64,000 bases of DNA from Bradyrhizobiaceae bacterium (GCA_020544565.1 CP078014.1:3660016-3724015), one strand, 5' to 3'; counted from the stretch's first letter, positions 54,061-63,961 are shown. Translations and numbers: made by a program. The notes: generated from the letters alone by a model not told the origin.

Positions 54061-54735
54061 ATGACTGCTGCCACCAGCACCCATCTTGTCATCGCCGACG
54101 ATCATCCGCTGTTTCGCGACGCGCTGCGACAGGCGGTTGCCAGCGTCGTGACGGCGGCGAAAATCGGCGAGGCCGGATCGTTCGAGGATCTCACAGCGCT
54201 GCTTGAGCGCGAGAACGATGTCGATCTCATTCTGCTCGACCTGTCGATGCCCGGCATCAGCGGCTTCTCGGGGCTGATCTATCTGCGTGCGCAGTATCCC
54301 GCCATTCCGGTGGTGATCGTTTCCGCCAGCGACGATGCTGCCACCATCCGCCGCTCGATGGACTTCGGCGCGTCGGGCTTCATCCCGAAGCGGTTCGGCG
54401 TCGAGACCCTGCGCGACGCCATCGGCCGGGTGATGAACGGCGACGTCTGGGTGCCCGCCGACGTCGATCTCGCCGCCGCCGCCGATCCCGACATGACGCG
54501 GCTGCGCGACCGCCTGGTGACGCTGACGCCGCAGCAGGTGCGGGTGCTGATGATGCTGTCGGAGGGGCTGCTCAACAAGCAGATCGCCTACGAGCTCGGG
54601 GTCTCGGAAGCGACCATCAAGGCCCATGTCTCCGCGATCCTGCAGAAGCTCGGCGTCGAGAGCCGGACCCAGGCGGTGATCGCCGCCTCGCGCATCGCCG
54701 GCGGCCAGTGGTCCCAGATCGACGCGTCGCAATAG
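54061..54735 (+). CDS. LuxR/NarL-type response regulator (CrbR/ErdR-like)
   Basis: A 224-residue response regulator. The receiver domain has acidic 'IADDHPLFRDALRQAV', phosphoacceptor Asp in 'VDLILLDLSMPGISG' (near 62), 'IVSASDDAATIRRSMD' (Ser/Thr) and 'GASGFIPKRFGVETL' (Lys). The C-terminal LuxR helix-turn-helix is 'LTPQQVRVLMMLSEGLLNKQIAYELGV...IKAHVSAILQKLGV'. It converges with the SLC5-type hybrid kinase gene (36 bases apart). That pairing matches CrbR/CrbS and ErdR/MxtR, which control acetate (acs) use in Gammaproteobacteria. The start at 54061 is chosen by homology. Confidence 0.9.
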   Translation: MTAATSTHLVIADDHPLFRDALRQAVASVVTAAKIGEAGSFEDLTALLERENDVDLILLDLSMPGISGFSGLIYLRAQYPAIPVVIVSASDDAATIRRSMDFGASGFIPKRFGVETLRDAIGRVMNGDVWVPADVDLAAAADPDMTRLRDRLVTLTPQQVRVLMMLSEGLLNKQIAYELGVSEATIKAHVSAILQKLGVESRTQAVIAASRIAGGQWSQIDASQ

Positions 54736-54771
54736 CCGCTGGCGGCGGCGCGTTGCGTCGTGCCGTCGCGC

Positions 54772-57700
54772 CTATTCGGCGGCCACCATCTGCTGCGCCC
54801 GCCACTGTCCGAGCAAGGCGCGCAGCGCCGCCGGCTTGACCGGCTTGTTCAGCACCACGATTCCCTCCGCGCGCGCGGTGTCGCGCACCTGCAGGCTGCG
54901 GTCTGCGGTGATCAGGATCGCCGGGATGCCGTCGCCGAATTTCTGCCGGATGTCGCGGATGGCGGCGATGCCGTTGCCGCGGTCGAGATGGTAGTCCACC
55001 AGCAGGCCGGTGACGCGCTCGGGGGTGGCGGCGATGGCTGCGGCCGCGGCCACCGGGTCGGTCTCGGCGATCACCTTGGCGTCCCAGCCGGTGAGCAGCG
55101 TCTTCATGCCGTCGAGAATGGCGCGATCGTTCTCGATGCAGACGATCAGGGTGCCGCTCATCGGCGTCTTGGCGGAGATGCCGGTCGAAGCCACCGCGCC
55201 GGCATGGGTCACGGTTTTCGCGATCGGCATCGTTACCGCGAAGCGCGAGCCGCCGCTGCGGTTGGAATCGACGACGATGCCGTGGTTCAGCACTTTCGCC
55301 ACGCGCTCCACGATCGACAGGCCGAGCCCCAGTCCGCGCGCGATCCGCGCGCCCTGGTCGAGGCGGTGGAATTCCTTGAAGATCTCGGTGCGCTTGGCGA
55401 TCGGGATGCCGAGCCCGGTGTCGTAGATACCGATCTCCAGCGCCTGACCCTTGCGCCGGCAGCCGACCAGCACGCGGCCCTTGGGCGTGTACTTGATGGC
55501 GTTGGAGATCAGGTTCTGCAACAGCCGCCGCAGCAGCACGCGGTCCGACGTCACCGCCAGCGTGCACGGCACGAAGGTCAGGCGCAGCTTGCGCGCCTTG
55601 GCGATCGGCGCGAATTCGACTTCCAGCGAGCGCATCAGGTCGCTGATGCGGAAATTGGTGATCGACGGCGTCATGGCGCCGGAATCGAGCCGCGAGATAT
55701 CGAGCAGCGCGCCGAGGATGTCCTCGATCGCTTCCAGCGAGTCGTCGATGTTGTCGACGAGGCGGGCGTCCTCGCCGCCGCTCTGGCGTTCGACCAGGCT
55801 CGTGACGTAGAGCCGCGCGGCGTTGAGCGGCTGGAGGATGTCGTGGCTGGCGGCGGCGAGGAAGCGGGTCTTGGAGATGTTGGCTTCCTCGGCGGTGATC
55901 TTCGCCAGCGCCAGTTCGCTGTTGAGGCGGGTCAGTTCCTCGGTGCGCTCGCGCACGCGCCGCTCCAGCGTGGCGTTGGCGCGCTCCAGCGCCTCGGCCG
56001 CCTCGAAGCTCGGGGTGACGTCGGAAAAGGTGATGACGAGGGCGCCGCCCGGCATGCGGTTGGCGCGCACCTCCACCACCATGTTGCGGTCGCGCAGCCG
56101 CTCCAGATAGGGCTCGCCCTCGGTGGTGTAGGCGGCGAGCCGCCGCTCCAGCGTGGTCTCGCCGGCGCCGGCCGGGGCCTGACGGTTGCTGCCGAGGAAG
56201 TCGAGGATCTCGACCAGCGGCGTTCCGATCTGGGCGTATTGCGCCGGCAAATCGAGGATTTCGCCGAACTGCCGGTTCGAGGTGATGAGCTGAAGCTCGG
56301 GATTGAACACCGCGATGCCCTGGCGGACGTGATTGAGCGCGGTCTGCAGCATCTCGCGGTTGAAATGCAGGGCGGTGTGGGCGTCGTCGAGCAGCTTCAG
56401 CGCCGCCTTGGCCGACACCGCGCGCTTGCGCAGCAGCAGCGACAGCACCAGCCGCGACGACGCCGCGCCGATCGATGACGCGATCAGGTGCTCGGCATGG
56501 CGCAGCAGCAGGAAGTCGGCGGGCGCGGCGCGGTCGAGATTGATGCGGTTGGTGGCGGCGAAGGTCTCGAACGATTCCTGCGCGCGCTCGGGGCCGAGAT
56601 ACTGCGCCACGGTGGTCAGCAGGTCCTGCACCGTGACGGTGGAGCGCCAGCGCCGGAAGTTGGGCGCGATCGGCGCGAGTTCGGCCGGCACGAACAGGTC
56701 GGCCTGGACCCGCTCGATGGAGGTCGGCTGCCGCATCAGCGACACCACCACATAGGTCAGCATGTTGAGCGACAGGCTCCACAGCACGCCGTGGATCAAA
56801 GGCGCCATGTCGGCCCCGAGCAGTGCCTGCGGCCGCAGCGCGCTGATGCCGAACAGGCCTTCCGCGAGCCAGATCGCGCCGCGCGGATCGACGTCGGCGA
56901 AGCTCGGCAGGAACAGGGTGTAGGCCCACACCGCGAAGCCCACCAGCATGCCGGCCATGGCGCCGCGTCCGGTCGCCCGCCGCCAGAACAGGCCGCCGAG
57001 AAAGGCCGGCGCGAGCTGGGCGACGGCGGCGAACGACAACAGGCCGATGGCGGCGAGCTGGGCGTTGCCGAGCACGTGGTAGTAGAGATAGGCCATCGCC
57101 ATGATGGTGAAGATCGCGACGCGGCGGACCTTGAGCAGGAAGCCGCCGAAATTCTCCTGCGACAGCGGCCGGCGCTGCAGCACCAGCGGCACCACGATGT
57201 CGTTCGACACCATGATGGCGAGCGCGACGCATTCCACGATCACCATGGCGGTGGCGGCGGACAGGCCGCCGATGAACACGATCACGCTCAGCGAGGTCGC
57301 GCCGGCGGAGATCGGCAACGCCAGCACGTACATGTCGCTGGCGGAGGTGCCGAACGGGAAGGTGACAAGGCCGGCGATGGCGATCGGGATCACGAACAGG
57401 TTGATCGCGATCAGATAGAGCGGGAACAGCCAGCGCGCGCGGCGCACCTCGCCCTCGGTGGAGTTCTCGACCACGCTGACGTGGAATTGCCGCGGCAGCA
57501 GCAGGATCGCCAGAAACGACAACAGCGTCATCGCCACGAAGTTGCCCACCGACGGCGCGGTCTCGATGGCGCGGACGGCTTCCGGCGTTTTCATCGCGCG
57601 TTCGATCAGTTCGCCCGGGCCGAACATGATGAAGGTGACGAAGATGCCGGCGGCGATGAACACCACGAGCTTGACCAGCGATTCGGTGGCCACCGCCAGC

Positions 57701-58272
57701 ATCAGGCCGTGCTGGTGCTCGGTCGCGTCGGTCTGGCGGGTGCCGAACAGCACGGCGAAGGCGGCGAGCGTGATGGTGACGATGAAGGCGATGTCGCCGA
57801 TATAGGGAATGCTGGAGACGTCCTGATCCTGATTGAGGATGGTCTCGAGCGACGACGCCACCGCCTTGAGCTGGAGCGCGATGTAGGGCACCGAGCCGAT
57901 GATGGCGATCACCGCGGCGGTGGCGGCGACCGCCTGGCTCTTGCCGTAGCGCGCGGCGATGAAGTCGGCGATCGAGGTGATGTTCTGCGACTTGGCGAGA
58001 TGGATCACCCGCATCAGCAGCGGCGTGCCGAACCCGATCATCAGGATGGGGCCGAGATAGATCGCGAGGAATTCGACGCTGGTGCGGGTCGCGAGCCCGA
58101 CCGAGCCGAAGAACGTCCAGGACGTGCAATAGATCGCCAGCGACAGCGGGTAGATCAGGGGAGCGAGGCGGTGGCGCTGGTTCTGCGTCAGCCGCTCGCC
58201 GTAGCTGGCGATGACGAACAGCAGACCGATGTAGCCGAAGGCGGCCGCGATCACGCCCCAGTCATGCAGCAT
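54772..58272 (-). CDS. Hybrid sensor histidine kinase with N-terminal sodium/solute symporter domain (CrbS/MxtR-like)
   Basis: A 1166-residue membrane protein. Residues about 1-510 form a 12-13-helix SLC5-type symporter ('ASYGERLTQNQRHRLAPLIYPL' at the start). A STAC-like linker follows ('VTVQDLLTTVAQYLGPERAQ'), then a PAS domain at about 647-757. The HisKA domain has the phospho-His near 811 ('LAAASHDILQPLNAARLYV'), and HATPase_c at 930-1014 has 'NLISNAIKYT' and 'GLGLGLSIVERVA'. A C-terminal receiver (about 1037-1160) has Asp in 'GLLVDYHLDRGNGIA'. This architecture is CbrA/CrbS/MxtR: transport-coupled sensing of nutrients such as acetate. The partner is likely the response regulator at 54061. 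Confidence 0.93.
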   Translation of the reverse strand: MLHDWGVIAAAFGYIGLLFVIASYGERLTQNQRHRLAPLIYPLSLAIYCTSWTFFGSVGLATRTSVEFLAIYLGPILMIGFGTPLLMRVIHLAKSQNITSIADFIAARYGKSQAVAATAAVIAIIGSVPYIALQLKAVASSLETILNQDQDVSSIPYIGDIAFIVTITLAAFAVLFGTRQTDATEHQHGLMLAVATESLVKLVVFIAAGIFVTFIMFGPGELIERAMKTPEAVRAIETAPSVGNFVAMTLLSFLAILLLPRQFHVSVVENSTEGEVRRARWLFPLYLIAINLFVIPIAIAGLVTFPFGTSASDMYVLALPISAGATSLSVIVFIGGLSAATAMVIVECVALAIMVSNDIVVPLVLQRRPLSQENFGGFLLKVRRVAIFTIMAMAYLYYHVLGNAQLAAIGLLSFAAVAQLAPAFLGGLFWRRATGRGAMAGMLVGFAVWAYTLFLPSFADVDPRGAIWLAEGLFGISALRPQALLGADMAPLIHGVLWSLSLNMLTYVVVSLMRQPTSIERVQADLFVPAELAPIAPNFRRWRSTVTVQDLLTTVAQYLGPERAQESFETFAATNRINLDRAAPADFLLLRHAEHLIASSIGAASSRLVLSLLLRKRAVSAKAALKLLDDAHTALHFNREMLQTALNHVRQGIAVFNPELQLITSNRQFGEILDLPAQYAQIGTPLVEILDFLGSNRQAPAGAGETTLERRLAAYTTEGEPYLERLRDRNMVVEVRANRMPGGALVITFSDVTPSFEAAEALERANATLERRVRERTEELTRLNSELALAKITAEEANISKTRFLAAASHDILQPLNAARLYVTSLVERQSGGEDARLVDNIDDSLEAIEDILGALLDISRLDSGAMTPSITNFRISDLMRSLEVEFAPIAKARKLRLTFVPCTLAVTSDRVLLRRLLQNLISNAIKYTPKGRVLVGCRRKGQALEIGIYDTGLGIPIAKRTEIFKEFHRLDQGARIARGLGLGLSIVERVAKVLNHGIVVDSNRSGGSRFAVTMPIAKTVTHAGAVASTGISAKTPMSGTLIVCIENDRAILDGMKTLLTGWDAKVIAETDPVAAAAAIAATPERVTGLLVDYHLDRGNGIAAIRDIRQKFGDGIPAILITADRSLQVRDTARAEGIVVLNKPVKPAALRALLGQWRAQQMVAAE

Positions 58273-58534
58273 CGACGTCGTTCCTCTCCGCCGCGGCGGC
58301 CCTGCGACCCTTCAAATTTCAGCAGCTTATCCCGCAGCCTGCCTCGCAGCCTAGCCTGCTCCGCGCGGCCGCGCATCCGCCGGCGCAACGGGTCGTGTGA
58401 TGCTTGGCAAGCGCGAGCGAATCAGTTCATTCTCGTATAAGTTGTGTGATTCTGGAGGATGCAATCATTGGGCCGCTGAAAGGCTGATGCATCCCTCCCA
58501 TTGTTCCAGACGTTCCGGCCTCGATGCCGAAGAC

Positions 58535-59197
58535 ATGACAGTGGATGGCCCGATGCAATCTTTCGCCGCTCCCGACAGCCCCGTCGTCATCGTGGATGAC
58601 GATATCTCGGTCCGAGACGCCTTGTCCCTGCTGTTCAGGGTCGACGGTTTCGCCACCCAGACCTTCAGTGACGGCGAGACGTTCCTCGACGCGCTGCCCG
58701 GCATCCGGCCGGGATGCGTGATCCTCGATCTGCAGTTGCCCGGGAGCTCGGGCCTCGCCGTGCTGCGCCAGCTCTCGGAGCGCCGTTTCGCGCCGCCCGT
58801 GTTCGTCATCTCCGGCCGCTCCGACGTGCCGACGGCGGTGGAGGTCATGAAGCTCGGGGCCAGGGACTTCCTGGAGAAACCGTTCTCGGCCAGCGTCATG
58901 ATCGATCGCGTGCGCGATGCGGCGGCGGCCCATCGGCGCGCCTCGGCGGGGCGGATCGAGGGGCTTGCCGATTTTCCCGGGCGCGATCGGCTCACCTGCC
59001 GTGAATGCGATGTGCTGTCGCAGGTCGCCCATGGCGCCTCGAACAAGGAGGCGGGACGGCGGCTCGGGATCAGCCCTCGCACCGTCGAGGTTCACCGCGC
59101 CAGCATCATGGACAAGCTCGGCGCGCGCAACGCCGCCGACCTGATCCGGATCGTGCTGTCGGAAGGGCTGTCGCGGCGGCCCGCGCGCATGGGCTGA
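58535..59197 (+). CDS. FixJ/NarL-type two-component response regulator
   Basis: A 220-residue regulator. Receiver: 'VVIVDDDISVRDALSLLFRVDG' acidic pocket, Asp in 'PGCVILDLQLPGSSGL', 'VISGRSDVPTAVEVMKLGARDFLEKPF' with Ser and Lys, strongly FixJ-like. Output: LuxR helix-turn-helix 'LTCRECDVLSQVAHGASNKEAGRRLGISPRTVEVHRASIMDKLGARNAADLIRI'. No histidine kinase is adjacent, and the next gene is hemA on the other strand, convergent. FixJ itself activates fixK; whether this protein does so cannot be told. The ATG at 58535 or 58553 is the likely start. Confidence 0.9.
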   Translation: MTVDGPMQSFAAPDSPVVIVDDDISVRDALSLLFRVDGFATQTFSDGETFLDALPGIRPGCVILDLQLPGSSGLAVLRQLSERRFAPPVFVISGRSDVPTAVEVMKLGARDFLEKPFSASVMIDRVRDAAAAHRRASAGRIEGLADFPGRDRLTCRECDVLSQVAHGASNKEAGRRLGISPRTVEVHRASIMDKLGARNAADLIRIVLSEGLSRRPARMG

Positions 59198-59297
59198 GGC
59201 GCGGGGAAACGCACGGGCATGAAAACTGACGCATCACGGGCTGACGCATGACATCCCCGGTGGGGCCGCGTCCTGACGCGGACGCCCGCGCGCGGCG

Positions 59298-60524
59298 CTA
59301 TTCGGCCGCCATCGATTTGGCGTGCAGCGGCAGGCCGAGTCTGTCCCATACGTCCACCATGGCTTCGGCGAGCGCGTCGATCAGGACGTCGTCGTGATAG
59401 GGCGACGGCGTGATGCGCAGCCGTTCGCTGCCCTTGGGTACGGTGGGATAGTTGATCGGCTGGATGTAGATGCCGTGCTCTTCGAGCAGGAGGTCGCAGG
59501 CTTGCTTGCAGCGCTCGGGATCGCCGACGAACACCGGCACGATGTGGGTGTCGCTCGGCATCACCGGCAGGCCGGCCGCGGTCAGGATCGCCTTGACACG
59601 GGCGGCGCGGTCCTGATGGCGCTCACGCTCCCACGACGACGATTTGAGGTGCTTGATGGCGGCTGTCGCGGCCGAGCAGATTGCGGGCGGCAGGGCGGTG
59701 GTGAAGATGAAGCCCGGCGCATAGGAGCGCACCGCATCGATCACTCTGGCGTTGGCGGCGATGTAGCCGCCGAGGCAGCCGAATGCCTTGGCGAGCGTGC
59801 CTTCCAGCACGTCGATCCGGTGCATCACCCCGTCACGCTCGGCGATGCCGCCGCCGCGCGGACCGTACATGCCGACCGCGTGGACCTCGTCGACATAGGT
59901 CATGGCGCCATAGCGCTCCGCCAGATCGCAGATCTCCTGCAGCGGCGCGACGTCGCCATCCATCGAATACAGGCTCTCGCAGGCGATCAGGGTCGGCCGG
60001 CCGGGATGGGCGCGCAGCAACTCCTCCAGATGAGCGAGATCGTTGTGGCGGAACACGATGTACTCGGTGCCGGACTGACGGATGCCCTCGATCATCGAGT
60101 TGTGGTTCAGCGCGTCGGACAGGATCAGGCAGTTCGGGATCAGCTTGGCGAGGGTGGAGATGCCGGTCTGGTTCGACACGTAGCCGGAGGTGAACACCAG
60201 CGCCGCTTCCTTGCCGTGCAGGTCGGCCAGTTCGCGCTCGAGCAGGATCAGGGGATGGTTGTTGCCCGCGATGTTGCGGGTGCCGCCGGCGCCGGTGCCG
60301 GCGCGCGTCGCGGTCTCGACCATGGCACCCACCACCTTGGGATGCTGGCCCATGCCGAGATAGTCGTTCGAACACCACAGTACGACGTTGCGCTCACCCT
60401 TCGGCGAATGCCACACCGCGTGGGGAAAGCGTCCGGCGATCCGTTCCAGATCGGCAAACACCCGATAGCGCCGCTCGTCGCGCAGGCGATCAAGGGCGTC
60501 TTCGAAGAACTTATTGTAATCCAT
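59298..60524 (-). CDS. hemA: 5-aminolevulinate synthase
   Basis: A 408-residue PLP enzyme that condenses glycine and succinyl-CoA to 5-aminolevulinate (C4/Shemin pathway), the first committed step of haem, chlorophyll and corrinoid synthesis in alphaproteobacteria. Recognisable are '[21 protein letters not shown]', '[37 protein letters not shown]', '[21 protein letters not shown]' and the PLP lysine in '[15 protein letters not shown]' (about 247). The ATG at 60524 is used; a GTG one codon upstream is possible. The 276-base upstream region carries repeated and hairpin-forming sequence. Confidence 0.96.
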   Translation of the reverse strand: MDYNKFFEDALDRLRDERRYRVFADLERIAGRFPHAVWHSPKGERNVVLWCSNDYLGMGQHPKVVGAMVETATRAGTGAGGTRNIAGNNHPLILLERELADLHGKEAALVFTSGYVSNQTGISTLAKLIPNCLILSDALNHNSMIEGIRQSGTEYIVFRHNDLAHLEELLRAHPGRPTLIACESLYSMDGDVAPLQEICDLAERYGAMTYVDEVHAVGMYGPRGGGIAERDGVMHRIDVLEGTLAKAFGCLGGYIAANARVIDAVRSYAPGFIFTTALPPAICSAATAAIKHLKSSSWERERHQDRAARVKAILTAAGLPVMPSDTHIVPVFVGDPERCKQACDLLLEEHGIYIQPINYPTVPKGSERLRITPSPYHDDVLIDALAEAMVDVWDRLGLPLHAKSMAAE

Positions 60525-60539
60525 CACAAAAACCCTGAA

Positions 60540-60631
60540 CGGGAACTCGAAGACGGGGTCCTGAAGAAGGAGTCCCGAAGTCAGAAATCCTGACTGCTTC
60601 GGGGGCTCGAAAGACTGTCCTTCGGGGGGAC
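60540..60631. repeat. Imperfect direct repeats and hairpin upstream of hemA
   Basis: Two similar blocks, CGGGAACTCGAAGACGGGGTCC at 60540-60561 and CGGGGGCTCGAAAGACTGTCC at 60600-60620, flank a hairpin CCCGAAGTCAG...CTGACTGCTTCGGG (about 60574-60603). They lie 15-105 bases upstream of the hemA start, in the leader or promoter region. Confidence 0.5.
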
Positions 60632-60799
60632 GACCCTTTTTAGAGCGTTTCCAGGTTCGCTGTCGAGGAGCAATTTCTCACGCCAGCCCCGCCGTGGCCG
60701 GCGAATTGTCCATGGTGGCAAAGGAGTTGGCTGCAAAGGGAGTTGATGGCGCGGCGAGGGCGGGAGGGTCATTGCGAGCAACGGCCCATCCCAACCCGC

Positions 60800-61864
60800 T
60801 CAGCGCGCGATGTAGCGCGCGATGCCGTCGGGGCCGACTTCCTCGGTCAGCCGTCCCGTGAAGCGCATGTAGTTGACGTGGGCGATCAGTTCGCCGGCGG
60901 CGAAACCGGTCTGGTGGGCATCGAGCACGTGCTTGTGGAACACTACCCGCACCAGGTCGGCGGCGGTGCAGGGCTTGTCCCGGCAGGCATCCGCGATCAT
61001 CTGGCAGCGCTCCTCGTGGTGATCGGCGAGCTGGGTGATGCGGGTCTTGACGCCATAGAACGGCACCCCGTGGCCGGGCAGCACCAGCACGTCGTCCGGC
61101 AGCAGGCCGGCCAAGGCTGCGAGCGAGCGGAGATAGTCGCCGAGGGCGTCGGCCTCGGGCTCGACCGCCCAGACGCTGACGTTCGGGGAGATCTTGCTCA
61201 GCACCTGATCCGCCGACAGGAAGATATTGTCGGCCTCGCAATACAGCATCACCTGATCGAAGGCGTGGCCGCCGCCGGTGATGATCCGGAAGCGCCGCGA
61301 TCCGATGGTGATCTCGCCGCCGTCGATCAGCCGGTGATAGACCGGCGGCAGGATCGAGACCCGGGTGAGGTATTCCTGGCCGCGGCCGAGCAGCGCCTCG
61401 GTGATCTCCTCGTCCATGCCGTGGCGGCGGAAGAACAGTCGCTGCGCCAGTTTGCGCTCTGGCGCGCCGCGATGCTGGTGATAGGCGGCCTGGAGATATT
61501 CGACCTGCGACATCAGGAGCGGGCAGCCGAAGCGTTCGACGATCCAGCCGGCGAGGCCGACATGATCGGGATGGGCGTGGGTGACGATCAGGCGGGTGAT
61601 CCGGACGTCCTTGAGCGGCCCCTCGAACAGGGTGGTCCAGGCGGCGACGGTGGCGTCGTTGCCGATGCCGGTATCGACCATCGCCCAGCCGTCGCCGTCA
61701 GCGATCAGGTAGATGTTCACGTGGTTGAGGCGGAACGGCAGCGCCAGCCGCACCCACAGCAGGCCCGGTGCGAGCTCGATCACCTCGTCAGGCTTGGGAG
61801 GGGTCGGGAACGGATAGCGCAGGCCGTCGGGGGCAGCGGTCAGGGTGGCGGCTTTGGTGTGCAT
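60800..61864 (-). CDS. MBL-fold metallo-hydrolase (glyoxalase II-like)
   Basis: A 354-residue metallo-beta-lactamase-fold hydrolase. 'NIYLIADGDGWAMVDTGIGNDATVAAW' opens the fold. The HxHxDH motif is in 'LIVTHAHPDHVGLAGWIVERFG' (about 95-105), followed later by 'FRIITGGGHAFDQVMLYCEADNIFLSADQVL' with further ligands. A C-terminal helical extension (about 100 residues, 'LPGHGVPFYGVKTRITQLADHHEERCQMI') is typical of a subfamily. The substrate is unknown (thioesters, lactones or phosphodiesters are possible). It stands alone between hemA and bioB. Confidence 0.88.
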   Translation of the reverse strand: MHTKAATLTAAPDGLRYPFPTPPKPDEVIELAPGLLWVRLALPFRLNHVNIYLIADGDGWAMVDTGIGNDATVAAWTTLFEGPLKDVRITRLIVTHAHPDHVGLAGWIVERFGCPLLMSQVEYLQAAYHQHRGAPERKLAQRLFFRRHGMDEEITEALLGRGQEYLTRVSILPPVYHRLIDGGEITIGSRRFRIITGGGHAFDQVMLYCEADNIFLSADQVLSKISPNVSVWAVEPEADALGDYLRSLAALAGLLPDDVLVLPGHGVPFYGVKTRITQLADHHEERCQMIADACRDKPCTAADLVRVVFHKHVLDAHQTGFAAGELIAHVNYMRFTGRLTEEVGPDGIARYIAR

Positions 61865-61998
61865 CGTCTCGCAATCGTGTTGTTCTGGTCCGGCTTAACG
61901 CGGCACATCCCGTGACGCCAGCCGAAATTCCGATTTGACGGCAGGGCAGGGTTGCCATGCGGGGGGCCGCCGGTCCGTGTTTGAAACGGCTTGCCGCC

Positions 61999-63093
61999 TC
62001 ACGACGCCGCCGCGCCACGGGCCGGCGGCATCGCCGTGGCGCGGGCGAGGGTGTCATGCCGGGCGTCGCCGAGCGCCCGGACGTCGCCGAGCGCCGAAGT
62101 GATGCCGAGGCGATCGAGCAGATCGGCGTCGCGTTCGGTCTGCGGATTCCGCGTGGTCAGCAGCACGTCGCCGATGAAGATCGAATTGGCGCCGGCGACG
62201 AAGCACAGCGCCTGCAGCTCGTCGGTCATGTACTGGCGGCCCGCGGAAAGGCGCACCACGCTGCGCGGCATCATGATGCGCGCCACCGCGATCATGCGCA
62301 CCAGCGCGATCGGATCGGGGCGTTCGGCACTGCCGCTCACGGGCACGCCCTTGACCTCGCTCCACATGTTGATCGGCACGCTCTCGGGATGTTCGGGCAG
62401 GTTGGCCAGCAGCGCCAGCATGCCGAGGCGGTCGTCGACCTGTTCGCCCATGCCGATGATGCCGCCGCAGCACACCTTGAGGCCGGCTTCGCGCGCATGC
62501 GCCAGCGTGTCGATGCGATCCTGCATGGTGCGGGTGGTGATGATGTGGCCGTAGAATTCCGGCGAGGTATCGACGTTGTGGTTGTAGAAATCGAGGCCGG
62601 CGTCATGCAGCCGCCTGGCCTGCGCCGCGGTCAGCATGCCGAGGGTGACGCAGGTCTCCATGCCGAGCCCCTTCACGGCGCTGACCATGTCGCAGACCTT
62701 GTCGAGATCCTTGTCCTTCGGGTTGCGCCAGGCCGCGGCCATGCAGAAGCGCTCGGCGCCGGCGTCGCGGGCGCGCTGCGCGGTGGCGACCACATCGTCA
62801 TGGTCCATCAGCTTGGTGGCCTTGACGCCGGTATCGTATTTGGCGCTCTGCGAGCAGTAGCCGCAGTCCTCGGGGCAGCCGCCGGTCTTGATGCTGAGCA
62901 GGCTCGCGGTCTCGACACGGTTGGGATCGAAATGGCGGCGATGGATGCTCTGCGCCCGGAATATCAGGTCCGGAAAGGGGAGGTCGTACAGCGCCTGCGC
63001 CTCATCGCGGGTCCAGCCGCCGCGTGGCTCGCACGCCACCTCGCGGTCGATGGCCGCGCCGCCATTTGCATCCGGATCCGGCACCCTGTTCAT
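61999..63093 (-). CDS. bioB: Biotin synthase
   Basis: A 364-residue radical-SAM enzyme that inserts sulfur into dethiobiotin to form biotin. The SAM-cluster motif CxxxCxxC is in '[20 protein letters not shown]' (about 70-80). Other conserved parts are '[14 protein letters not shown]', '[28 protein letters not shown]', '[19 protein letters not shown]' and '[22 protein letters not shown]'. The N-terminal 30 residues extend beyond the usual start of the barrel, so a later start is possible. No other bio genes are in the window. I see no BirA box, which would be the expected regulator site in some species. Confidence 0.94.
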   Translation of the reverse strand: MNRVPDPDANGGAAIDREVACEPRGGWTRDEAQALYDLPFPDLIFRAQSIHRRHFDPNRVETASLLSIKTGGCPEDCGYCSQSAKYDTGVKATKLMDHDDVVATAQRARDAGAERFCMAAAWRNPKDKDLDKVCDMVSAVKGLGMETCVTLGMLTAAQARRLHDAGLDFYNHNVDTSPEFYGHIITTRTMQDRIDTLAHAREAGLKVCCGGIIGMGEQVDDRLGMLALLANLPEHPESVPINMWSEVKGVPVSGSAERPDPIALVRMIAVARIMMPRSVVRLSAGRQYMTDELQALCFVAGANSIFIGDVLLTTRNPQTERDADLLDRLGITSALGDVRALGDARHDTLARATAMPPARGAAAS

Positions 63094-63238
63094 GCGATCT
63101 TCCCCCTGAATGCGGCAGGCGCACAGCAGGGAGCATGGGGCCCCGGAAGAGTCAATCTGAGGCGGCCGTGTCCCGGTCGCCGGTGAGCGCTGTTTCAGGC
63201 GACAGGTTTTTCGGAAGCGGGTCCGTCGAAAAACGGGC

Positions 63239-63313
63239 TGGTGCTGCCAGACAGGATTGAACTGTCGACCTCTCCATTACCAATGGAGTGCTCTACCACT
63301 GAGCTACGGCAGC
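63239..63313 (-). tRNA. tRNA-Thr (anticodon GGT)
   Basis: On the minus strand the sequence begins GCTGCCGTAGCTCAGTGGTA and ends TGGCAGCACCA. The acceptor stem GCTGCCG/TGGCAGC pairs over seven positions (one G-T). The D arm has AGCTCAGTGGTAGAGC. The anticodon stem CTCCA/TGGAG encloses TTGGTAA, giving anticodon GGT (Thr, ACC/ACT codons). The T arm has GTTCAATCC. CCA is encoded. Length is 75 bases including CCA. No promoter was examined closely. Confidence 0.96.
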
Positions 63314-63490
63314 GAACGCCAGGAGCGCCGAAAGCGCATTGTTATCACGACGACTATAATGATGACGCGTGAAAGACAATGCGTGAATCGGGACAATGCC
63401 CGTTACGGCGGGCGATCCTTGCCACAAGGCTTGCCGCAGCGCAAGCGTGGAAGTGCCGCCAGCGCGCCGCAGACATGCGCGCCGGGGAAC

Positions 63491-63934
63491 TCAGGCGGGT
63501 GCGGCGGCCTTGTAGGCTGCCAGTTGCGGGCCGATCCGCTCGCCCATCTTCGCGCCGAGCGCCTGCAGGGCCTTGATCGGGCGGACCATCACCTCGAATT
63601 CGACGATCAGGCCGCCGGCGTCGAATTTCACCAGATCGATGCCCTTGAGATCGAGGTCGCCGATATTGGCGCTGAATTCCAGCCCGACATCATGGCTGCC
63701 CGCCGTGAAGACGCGGTGATAGCGGAAATTCTCGAACACCTGCACCACCGCGCCGAGCACCAGCAGGCAGCCGGCGCGACCGACGATCGGCCGGTGGACG
63801 AAGGGTGAGCGGAACACGGCGGCGTCGGCGAACAGCGGCTCCAGCACCGCCACCCGGCGGGTTTCGACGAAACGATGCCACGTCGCCAGCGCTTGCCGCA
63901 CCGGCGGCGACAGGGTCCGCAGGTCATCGCTCAT
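63491..63934 (-). CDS. Nuclear-transport-factor-2/SnoaL-like fold protein
   Basis: A 147-residue single-domain protein of the NTF2/SnoaL cone-fold superfamily: 'VETRRVAVLEPLFADAAVFRSPF' (helix then the first strand), 'RYHRVFTAGSHDVGLEFSANIG' and 'GIDLVKFDAGGLIVEFEVMVRPIKALQAL'. The latter two strands and the 'RP' turn are usual in polyketide-cyclase-like members. Such small proteins bind hydrophobic or steroid-like ligands; the function here is unknown. The start is 28 bases from a CTAG-bounded repeat that runs off the right edge. Confidence 0.85.
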   Translation of the reverse strand: MSDDLRTLSPPVRQALATWHRFVETRRVAVLEPLFADAAVFRSPFVHRPIVGRAGCLLVLGAVVQVFENFRYHRVFTAGSHDVGLEFSANIGDLDLKGIDLVKFDAGGLIVEFEVMVRPIKALQALGAKMGERIGPQLAAYKAAAPA

Positions 63935-63961
63935 GGTCGTCTCCCTCCGCGCGGCATCATG

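Noticed and set aside
54617..58129. 1170-residue open frame inside the hybrid kinase gene, same strand, other frame
   Set aside because: Extreme Arg/Ala/His composition and no motifs; the overlapping frame has SLC5, PAS, HisKA, HATPase and receiver motifs in order.
60645..60690. Fragment resembling a bradyrhizobial 'AGAGCGTTTCCAG' repeat
   Set aside because: Only about 15 bases match what I recall; too short to call a repeat copy.
60525..60800. FixK/FNR box search upstream of hemA
   Set aside because: No TTGAT-N4-ATCAA-like sequence was found by eye.
63314..63490. Possible second tRNA or small RNA after tRNA-Thr
   Set aside because: No cloverleaf or terminator-capped transcript could be drawn.
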